From Planctomycetaceae bacterium (GTDB lineage: Bacteria; Planctomycetota; Planctomycetia; Planctomycetales; Planctomycetaceae), in contig JAJDEK010000087.1 in NCBI GenBank assembly GCA_029259875.1, forward strand, positions 1 through 7,254: a DNA stretch of 7,254 nt, in the 5' to 3' direction. How positions within the stretch are numbered: the first letter of the stretch is position 1; each line of letters starts with the position of its first letter. The notes below the pieces were generated by a model. It was not told where the DNA came from. It ran no database searches and saw only the letters and a list, made by a program, of their open reading frames with translations. The translations under genes were made by a program, and so were the position numbers. Below are positions 1 to 4,384 of the stretch, in pieces.

Positions 1-604
1 TCAACGCCAAATCATATTCCTTCAAGGCTAACTCGCCTTCACCTCTTTGTGTATGAATGTAGGCAAGATTGGAATGTGCTTCTGCTGCAGGCATGATATT
101 GCGAAAGAGTGAAAAGCTTTCTTTGAAACGTCCCTGATGCCCAACTGCCAAGGCGAGATTATTCATGATGCGAGTATTATTTGCATCATTCTGTAATGCT
201 TCTGAAAACACTTTTTCAGCAGCTTTGTATTGTCCTCGTTGATAGAGTGCAAATCCAAAATCATTAAGCACTACCGAGTTTTGTGGATCGATTTGTCGCG
301 CTTGTGTAAAATAGCGTGTAGCAGCAACGGAGTCACCTAGACGCGTACAGACTATACCTAGTCGATGACAGGCATTAGCGCTCTTAGGGTTCTTACTCAA
401 ATACTTTTCATATTGCTCACGGGCAGCCAGCCATTCATTCTTACTCTCAAATGTTCGAGCGGCAATGATGAGGTTGTCTGAATTTTTCTGAGTAGGTAAA
501 GCCGATTTGACTTTGGCTACCTGGTTGCTGAGATGTGAGCATCCCTGGAATGTGATTGTGATGAGAAGGATCACGATTGAACAAGACAATCCTTTGTTGT
601 TCAT
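1..604 (-). CDS. TPR-repeat lipoprotein, TadD-like (3' end outside window)
   Basis: The reading frame is open from the ATG at 604-602 to the left edge, giving 201 residues without a stop. The N-terminus is a lipoprotein signal: a short basic start (K4), a hydrophobic run at about residues 9-19 and a lipobox ending F-Q-G-C with Cys22, so the protein is probably lipid-anchored on the periplasmic side. From about residue 43 it consists of consecutive 34-residue TPR units, starting near 43, 75, 109, 143 and 174, with typical A/G/Y/A positions such as LGIVCTRLGD and FALYQRGQYKAAEKVF. TPR lipoproteins of this kind (TadD, and pilotins such as PilF) help secretins assemble in the outer membrane. The secretin gene lies two genes upstream on the same strand, which supports that role by inference. 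An AGGAAT sequence (complement of 611-616) lies about 6 bases before the ATG and acts as the ribosome binding site. A terminator separates this gene from the upstream lipoprotein gene. Confidence 0.88.
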   Translation of the reverse strand, partial: MNNKGLSCSIVILLITITFQGCSHLSNQVAKVKSALPTQKNSDNLIIAARTFESKNEWLAAREQYEKYLSKNPKSANACHRLGIVCTRLGDSVAATRYFTQARQIDPQNSVVLNDFGFALYQRGQYKAAEKVFSEALQNDANNTRIMNNLALAVGHQGRFKESFSLFRNIMPAAEAHSNLAYIHTQRGEGELALKEYDLAL

Positions 605-646
605 GACTCTATTCCTGGCGTTCTTTTGACTAATTGTGTTGTGCTA

Positions 647-675
647 TTTATAACAGCATTGCGAGCTTGAAGTTG
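647..675 (-). promoter_or_regulatory. candidate promoter of the TPR lipoprotein gene
   Basis: On the minus strand a TATAAA (-10-like, complement of 647-652) is preceded at 17 bp by CAACTT (complement of 670-675), a poor -35. A promoter is expected here because the terminator at 739-771 should stop transcription arriving from the secretin genes. The location follows from that logic more than from motif quality. Confidence 0.25.
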
Positions 676-738
676 TATGTTGCTCACTTAGTATCAGAAA
701 ATGATTTGGTGGGCTGTATTCACTTGTTTGATGTTATT

Positions 739-771
739 AAAAAGTGGACGGATTCGAAAGAACCCGCCCAC
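739..771 (-). terminator. intrinsic terminator after the OmpA/CpaD-like lipoprotein gene
   Basis: Read on the minus strand, 771-760 pairs with 755-744 as a 12-bp stem (two G-U pairs, otherwise Watson-Crick) closing a 4-base UUUC loop. Five U residues follow (complement of 743-739). On the plus strand one pair becomes an A-C mismatch and no T tract follows, so it is directional for the minus strand. It lies 35 bp past the stop of the lipoprotein gene and 135 bp before the TPR gene start. Confidence 0.8.
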
Positions 772-805
772 TGTTTGGTATTTGCTTTCGCGAATTCCTC
801 TTTTG

Positions 806-1402
806 CTAAAAGATTCCACCGCCGACACCGCCGCCGAATCCGCCGCCGAATCCACTACCGAATCCACCGAGTCCGCCACCACCGTTACCGCGGTTTCTGA
901 ACCCGTTATTGTAAGCTCGATAAGCTTCGAAACCTTCGAAGCCAGGAGTCAAGGCCGGAGACACAACGACTCGTTCATCAGCGTCTTGTACGTTCATCGC
1001 TTGTAGGATTTTAACGATGACATTTCGACGGTGCATGTCCAGATCATCATTTCCATTTACCGGATATTTGTATTCATCCGATTGATTCACAGACATAGAA
1101 CTGGGTTCAACAATTACAGGGAATGGAGTTGAAACCATGCGAACCGCAATTTGTTTGACGTGATCTTCGCCAGCAGCATTCAGTTTTGCGGTTGCGCCGA
1201 CAAATTCACTTTCATGAATTACGAAGTCGGAAGCTTCACCGTTTTCTTCCTGCTTTTGCCAAATGTCATCACTAATCGTTCCAAGTGGAGCTACAGAATC
1301 ATAGGGGATCTGAGCGTGTTGTTGTTTATGGTGGCAACCACTGACCAGCATCGCTGCTAAAGCAATAGCAGGCAAAGTTGCAAATTTGGGTTGTATAGAC
1401 AT
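806..1402 (-). CDS. OmpA/CpaD-like lipoprotein with Gly/Phe-rich tail (Tad pilus accessory)
   Basis: This is a 198-residue protein with a classic lipobox, L-V-S-G-C with Cys23, after a hydrophobic segment, so it is a probable periplasmic lipoprotein. Residues about 60-150 follow the OmpA-like pattern: FVIHESEF, then an amphipathic helix (AGEDHVKQIAVRM), a strand FPVIVEPSS, then LDMHRRNVIVKILQAMNV with paired Arg125-Arg126 and a final strand ERVVVSPAL. CpaD proteins of Tad systems share a similar layout, and planctomycete secretin operons commonly carry such a lipoprotein; the exact family is my inference. Residues 167-198 are almost pure Gly with spaced Phe and end in Phe. It follows the secretin gene by 91 bp on the same strand. 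AAGGAAG (complement of 1409-1415) lies about 6 bases before the ATG. A likely role is anchoring or positioning the secretin at peptidoglycan. An alternative is a general OmpA-type cell-wall lipoprotein. Confidence 0.85.
   Translation of the reverse strand: MSIQPKFATLPAIALAAMLVSGCHHKQQHAQIPYDSVAPLGTISDDIWQKQEENGEASDFVIHESEFVGATAKLNAAGEDHVKQIAVRMVSTPFPVIVEPSSMSVNQSDEYKYPVNGNDDLDMHRRNVIVKILQAMNVQDADERVVVSPALTPGFEGFEAYRAYNNGFRNRGNGGGGLGGFGSGFGGGFGGGVGGGIF
828..863 (-). repeat. three tandem 12-bp units in the Gly/Phe tail
   Basis: Plus-strand positions 828-839 and 840-851 are identical 12-mers (CCGCCGCCGAAT), and 852-863 is a degenerate third copy. On the coding strand each unit encodes Phe plus three small residues (F-G-G-G or F-G-S-G). 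The patch is far more GC-rich than its surroundings. Tandem units in frame with codons could expand or contract without breaking the reading frame. Confidence 0.75.
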
Positions 1403-1426
1403 TACTTACTTCCTTGTATTTTCTCT

Positions 1427-1447
1427 CACATCATTAGAATGAATGTG
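1427..1447 (-). repeat. imperfect inverted repeat between cpaC and the lipoprotein gene
   Basis: CACATCATT at 1427-1435 pairs with AATGAATGTG at 1438-1447, leaving one bulged base and a very short loop. It sits in the 91-bp gap between the secretin stop and the next gene, about 12 bases before that gene's ribosome binding site. There is no U tract, so it does not look like a terminator; it could be a processing or stability element, or chance. Confidence 0.25.
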
Positions 1448-1493
1448 ATTGGAATAATATAAGTTTTATTTTGCAAAGAAATAATAACTTTTG

Positions 1494-3164
1494 TTAGTCA
1501 GAGAATCCGTAGTCGCCATTGATATAGTATTTGTCAGATTTTGTCTGATGAATAAAATCTTTTTGTTGTTGATGAATACGTTTTTTCTGCATGTACCAGA
1601 CAGTGCTTCTGTGATGTACATCAGGTTTGCCTTCAATGTTATTCAAGAAGAAGAAGTCCAGATCACCAGGCTCGGTAACTTCCATGCCGGGTAGAACTGT
1701 AGGAGCATCTTCAGCTTCCATTGGGTGAACCAATTCAGGGCTAATCAAGATGATCAGTTCTGTTTCATCACGTGAGACAGCTTTATTTGAAAACAGAGGT
1801 CCTACCAGAGGAAGGTCTCCAACAAATGGTACTCTGTTCAAGTCTCCTCGTTGTTGTTCTTGAATCAGTCCAGCGATAGCGAAAACTTGACCTTCTCGCA
1901 TATCAACTGTTGTGCTGACTGATTGAGTATCGATACCCAGGATTCCGTTAACAGACAGTGCTGGATTGACAGTACTGAATGTTGGTGTTACCTGTAATCG
2001 AATTCGGTCTTTGTCTAATACAGTAGGCAGGAATGAAAGTTGTGTACCAAAACCTTTGAATGTTGTGGTTGCTGCCTGAGCACCGCCTACACCAACGACT
2101 GTTGGAACAGCAAATTCACCACCAGAGATGAAGTTAGCTGCACGGCCGCTGATTGTTACCAAATTTGGCTCAGCGAGAATTTTAGCATATCCATTTTGAG
2201 CAAGAGCTGAAATGAAGAGGTCTACATCACTGCTTGTTAACGAAGCCGTTACTAGACCAGTTCCCCCGTTTGCTAACTGTTGTGCGACTCCACTGAAAAG
2301 CTGACTCCAACCGAAATCACCTGATCGTACAATTAAGTCTGTACTTGCGGATCGTGCAGCAGAGCGGTCAATTTGGGCGATGCGAACTTTCAGCATCACT
2401 TGCTTTTCTCCCGGAACTTTCATCATGTCGATGACAGTTGCTTCTGGCAGAACTGCTCCTTCAGGAAAGGGATCGGCAGCTTGACCATCTGCAAACAAAG
2501 AGCCAGTACCGTTTCCGCCTCCCAGAGAAGATGAACCGGAGCGGGCACGAATGATCGTAATGATCTGTGTTGCTTCCTGTTCATCACGGGCTTGACCACG
2601 AACAATTAGTTTATCAGCAAAAGGAATCAATTGAATCTTACTATTAGGGAAGAATTCATTGATCATCTTCTGGAACTCACCGTATTCCATCCGACGTAAA
2701 TCTTCGATGGAGTTATCACCTTCGACTTTTACTTGGACACTCAAGATCTGGGGGTTAGCTTCTTGACCCAGCCAGAGTGTCATTGTTGTCGTACCGGTTT
2801 CTTTTCCGATGACTTCAACTTCCTGTGCACCGAATGCAACTACTTCGATTTTAGTAGGGTCTGCAATGGCGACTCGGAAGACGTCCATCTTCATTTTCAG
2901 AATTTTAGAATGCCGTTGTTGAACACTGAGTTCTACTTCGGATTCATAAATTCGATCAACGAGTTGATGAACTTTTTCTTTTGTTTTTGTGCTTACCACC
3001 GGTGTGTTCTTCTTTGCTGCTCCAGTAGTAAACTTGCTTGGTTTAATTTTTCCTGGAACAGGAGGAGCTGGAGGGACCTGTGCAGCAAGTGGTGTAGCCG
3101 TGATAGCGACACCGCAGGCCAAAGCCAGCATTGTGCGTCTTTTCCATGAGGCATTTATAGACAT
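1494..3164 (-). CDS. cpaC: Tad/Flp pilus outer-membrane secretin, CpaC/RcpA type
   Basis: This 556-residue protein forms the outer-membrane channel through which Tad/Flp pili or related secretion substrates leave the cell. It has a signal peptide (K8-R9-R10, hydrophobic 12-24, probable cleavage near A28/Q29) and then a Pro-rich linker. Residues about 74-147 resemble the pilus-formation N-terminal domain of CpaC, about 152-207 look BON-like (LIVRGQARDEQEATQI), a Gly/Ser-rich linker covers 209-222, and about 250-480 is the secretin domain. Secretin hallmarks are ISGGEFAVPTV (347-356) and VPFVGDLPLVGPLF (445-458), followed by ETELIILISPELV (467-479). A tail of about 75 residues follows the channel domain. 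The start is supported by GGGAGA (complement of 3170-3175), 5 bases before the ATG. It is the first gene of its operon in this window; the lipoprotein gene follows 91 bp later. No ATPase or pilin gene lies beside it, so the CpaC assignment rests on domain order and the partner lipoproteins. A general type II/III secretin is the alternative. Confidence 0.93.
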   Translation of the reverse strand: MSINASWKRRTMLALACGVAITATPLAAQVPPAPPVPGKIKPSKFTTGAAKKNTPVVSTKTKEKVHQLVDRIYESEVELSVQQRHSKILKMKMDVFRVAIADPTKIEVVAFGAQEVEVIGKETGTTTMTLWLGQEANPQILSVQVKVEGDNSIEDLRRMEYGEFQKMINEFFPNSKIQLIPFADKLIVRGQARDEQEATQIITIIRARSGSSSLGGGNGTGSLFADGQAADPFPEGAVLPEATVIDMMKVPGEKQVMLKVRIAQIDRSAARSASTDLIVRSGDFGWSQLFSGVAQQLANGGTGLVTASLTSSDVDLFISALAQNGYAKILAEPNLVTISGRAANFISGGEFAVPTVVGVGGAQAATTTFKGFGTQLSFLPTVLDKDRIRLQVTPTFSTVNPALSVNGILGIDTQSVSTTVDMREGQVFAIAGLIQEQQRGDLNRVPFVGDLPLVGPLFSNKAVSRDETELIILISPELVHPMEAEDAPTVLPGMEVTEPGDLDFFFLNNIEGKPDVHHRSTVWYMQKKRIHQQQKDFIHQTKSDKYYINGDYGFSD

Positions 3165-3208
3165 ACTTGTCTCCCAATCCTTTGGACATCAATTTAGAGA
3201 AATTGGAG

Positions 3209-3324
3209 TTAGGAATTTAGTTAATTATCACTCGCATTAAACCACGCTTAATGGAGCTAGTTGAAATATTTATTTATGTTGCCGCATTTTGGTAACGATC
3301 TAATACATCGCTCTAAATTCCTAA
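3209..3324. repeat. perfect 12-bp inverted repeat flanking the putative cpaC promoter
   Basis: TTAGGAATTTAG at 3209-3220 is the exact reverse complement of CTAAATTCCTAA at 3313-3324, with 92 bp between the arms. The right arm is also part of a 15-bp palindrome at 3316-3330 (AATTCCT, central A, AGGAATT). The proposed cpaC promoter (3224-3251) lies between the arms. The arrangement resembles paired operator sites, but no regulator is identified. Confidence 0.6.
3224..3251 (-). promoter_or_regulatory. candidate cpaC promoter
   Basis: On the minus strand GATAAT (complement of 3224-3229, five of six matches to TATAAT) is preceded at 16 bp by TTAAGC (complement of 3246-3251), a weak -35. This would give a leader of roughly 50 bases before the cpaC start at 3164. 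Planctomycete promoter consensus is not well enough known to me to be firmer. Confidence 0.35.
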
Positions 3325-3414
3325 GGAATTACAAGTCAAAGTATTTGATGTTTGCGGAATTATCTCTCAACATGTAATTTTGGCTCATCTGAGAATTGGC
3401 ATCTGTTCATACAA

Positions 3415-3443
3415 TTCCCGTAGCATCAATGTTATCGGATAAT
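3415..3443 (+). promoter_or_regulatory. candidate promoter ahead of the 25-codon ORF
   Basis: TTCCCG (3415-3420) and GATAAT (3438-3443) are separated by 17 bp. The -10 is embedded in a small palindrome, TTATC-G-GATAA (3432-3442). Transcription would start near 3450, just at the GGGAGG ribosome binding site of the small ORF, and could also continue into the gene at 3674. Confidence 0.3.
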
Positions 3444-3468
3444 CAAGTAAGGGAGGTTAATCTTAATT

Positions 3469-3546
3469 ATGCCGTGTTTCCCAGATTGTGCAATTTTTTA
3501 TATTTTAGTGATTTATATGGTTTTCTACTTTACCTTTGGTGACTAG
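3469..3546 (+). CDS. possible 25-residue single-span membrane peptide
   Basis: An ATG at 3469 opens a 25-codon frame ending in TAG at 3544-3546. The peptide starts MPCFPDC and continues as an uninterrupted hydrophobic and aromatic stretch (residues 8-23), then ends G-D, so it would be one membrane span. A strong GGGAGG (3451-3456) lies upstream, but its 12-base gap to the ATG is longer than usual. A promoter-like pair lies just before it. AT-rich intergenic DNA readily encodes hydrophobic peptides by chance, so this is a candidate only. If real, it could be a membrane peptide or a leader ORF for the gene at 3674. I do not recognise a family. Confidence 0.28.
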   Translation: MPCFPDCAIFYILVIYMVFYFTFGD

Positions 3547-3581
3547 TAAGTCGAAAACGATTCATGGTGAGAGATACTATG

Positions 3582-3595
3582 CTCTGAGTTCAGAG
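3582..3595. repeat. 14-bp palindrome CTCTGA-GT-TCAGAG
   Basis: Two perfect 6-bp arms are separated by GT. It lies about 27 bp upstream of the proposed -35 of the gene at 3674, a position suited to a regulator binding site. No known consensus is matched with confidence. Confidence 0.4.
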
Positions 3596-3621
3596 TGAAT
3601 TTCAATTGTTATCCCACCAAT

Positions 3622-3649
3622 TTGCCTAACCAAATGAGTTGTTTATACA
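3622..3649 (+). promoter_or_regulatory. candidate promoter of the Cys/Gly/Tyr-rich protein gene
   Basis: TTGCCT (3622-3627) and TATACA (3644-3649) are separated by 16 bp. The -10 overlaps a short inverted repeat, GTTGT-TTAT-ACAAC (3638-3651), which could be an operator. Transcription would begin near 3656, giving a leader of about 18 bases that includes the ribosome binding site at 3663-3670. Confidence 0.4.
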
Positions 3650-3673
3650 ACGTAAAGATATAAAGGTGGTCTC

Positions 3674-4231
3674 ATGAATGCGAGTTTTGCATTGCTCATC
3701 GGTTTAAGTGCTTGGCAGTACGACGGTGAAGTCATTCCTGCTAACACAGTCAGTGCTCCCGCAACTATCTCATTAGCATCATGTGAATGTAGTTATCCTG
3801 CAGCCCATTCCTGCATGCCAGGAGGCTCTTGCCAATCGGGTGGTGGAGATGGTTCAGGTGGTGGATATGGTGTTTGTAATATGTGTGGCAGTAGTTATTG
3901 CAATGGTTGTTGTAAGCTAAAGAAGCGACCTTGGTGGAATTGGGAAACAACAGGAGATATGTATCCGCATTATCCTTATACTCCAGCTTATCATGGTTAT
4001 TACTATTTTAGACCATATAACTACACAAATGTTTTGAAGCAAAAAGGAGAAGTTGTCGCAATAGGCGGTGATCCTAGAGCTCCTTATTCTCATAAGTTGT
4101 TCGTTCAAATTTACGAACAAATTGATCTGACTTCTTATGAAGAATCTCCAGCAAATGGTGCGAATTTGCCTGTGTTGGGACCAATTCATACTCCTCTTCC
4201 CAGTCTGGAAGACATTCTCAAAAGTAAATAA
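3674..4231 (+). CDS. Cys/Gly/Tyr-rich protein of unknown function, planctomycete type
   Basis: This 185-residue protein has no function I can name. Residues 4-14 are hydrophobic, but there is no basic n-region, so export is uncertain. Residues 37-80 hold nine cysteines (37, 39, 47, 53, 68, 71, 76, 79, 80) interrupted by a Gly/Ser stretch (56-66). C68-N-M-C71 and C76-N-G-C79-C80 form a C-x2-C-x4-C-x2-C pattern that could bind zinc or form disulfides. A basic stretch KLKKR (81-85) then leads to a Trp/Tyr-rich segment (about 86-117, WWNWETTGDMYPHYPYTP and more), and the C-terminal 60 residues look like an ordinary soluble domain. The aromatic block looks like a family I associate with planctomycetes, but this is from memory. 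The start is firm: AAGGTGGT (3663-3670) is 3 bases before the ATG, and an in-frame TAA at 3653 excludes longer forms. It is monocistronic, diverges from cpaC and ends in its own terminator. Confidence 0.88.
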   Translation: MNASFALLIGLSAWQYDGEVIPANTVSAPATISLASCECSYPAAHSCMPGGSCQSGGGDGSGGGYGVCNMCGSSYCNGCCKLKKRPWWNWETTGDMYPHYPYTPAYHGYYYFRPYNYTNVLKQKGEVVAIGGDPRAPYSHKLFVQIYEQIDLTSYEESPANGANLPVLGPIHTPLPSLEDILKSK

Positions 4232-4249
4232 TGAGTTTTGTTCAACTCA
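4232..4249 (+). repeat. short hairpin directly after the stop codon
   Basis: TGAGTT (4232-4237) pairs perfectly with AACTCA (4244-4249) across a 6-base loop, starting one base past the TAA of the preceding gene. There is no U tract, so it is not a terminator by itself; a true terminator follows about 35 bp later. It may protect the transcript's 3' end or be chance. Confidence 0.3.
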
Positions 4250-4283
4250 GTATTTGCTGGCTAAGAGACTTAAATCGAAAATC

Positions 4284-4318
4284 AAAAGATCTGTACAATT
4301 ATGTGCAGATCTTTTTTT
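4284..4318 (+). terminator. strong intrinsic terminator after the Cys-rich gene
   Basis: AGATCTGTACA (4287-4297) pairs with TGTGCAGATCT (4302-4312), an 11-bp stem with one G-U pair and a 4-base ATTA loop, followed by seven T residues (4312-4318). The A residues at 4284-4286 extend the stem into the T tract and give weak bidirectional potential. It separates the Cys-rich gene from the membrane protein gene. Confidence 0.9.
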
Positions 4319-4343
4319 ATTATTCGATGACGAATCAATGATA

Positions 4344-4372
4344 CATCCAAAGAGAACAGCGAATCATATAAT
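4344..4372 (+). promoter_or_regulatory. candidate promoter with consensus TATAAT before the GTG-start gene
   Basis: A perfect TATAAT occupies 4367-4372; 17 bp upstream is only CATCCA (4344-4349), a poor -35. A promoter is expected because a strong terminator lies just upstream. The TATAAT touches the AGAGG (4373-4377) that looks like the ribosome binding site, so both cannot work in the usual way together. Confidence 0.4.
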
Positions 4373-4384
4373 AGAGGCACGATT

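Noticed and set aside
809..883. Possible CRISPR-like or other structured repeat array
   Set aside because: The repeats are 12-bp, directly adjacent, codon-phased and explained by a Gly/Phe-rich protein tail; there are no spacers.
634..1006. Plus-strand open frames rich in Arg/His or Thr/Glu opposite the Gly-rich tail
   Set aside because: They are antisense to the Gly/Phe repeat of the lipoprotein gene; their biased composition comes from that repeat, and they lack a fitting ribosome binding site.
2733..3240. Plus-strand frames opposite the secretin N-terminus
   Set aside because: They lie inside the well-supported secretin gene, which has recognisable domains; these are antisense shadows.
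3209..3324. Terminal inverted repeats of a small mobile element
   Set aside because: The enclosed 92 bp contain no gene, no flanking target duplication is visible, and a promoter-like sequence lies inside; paired operators fit better.
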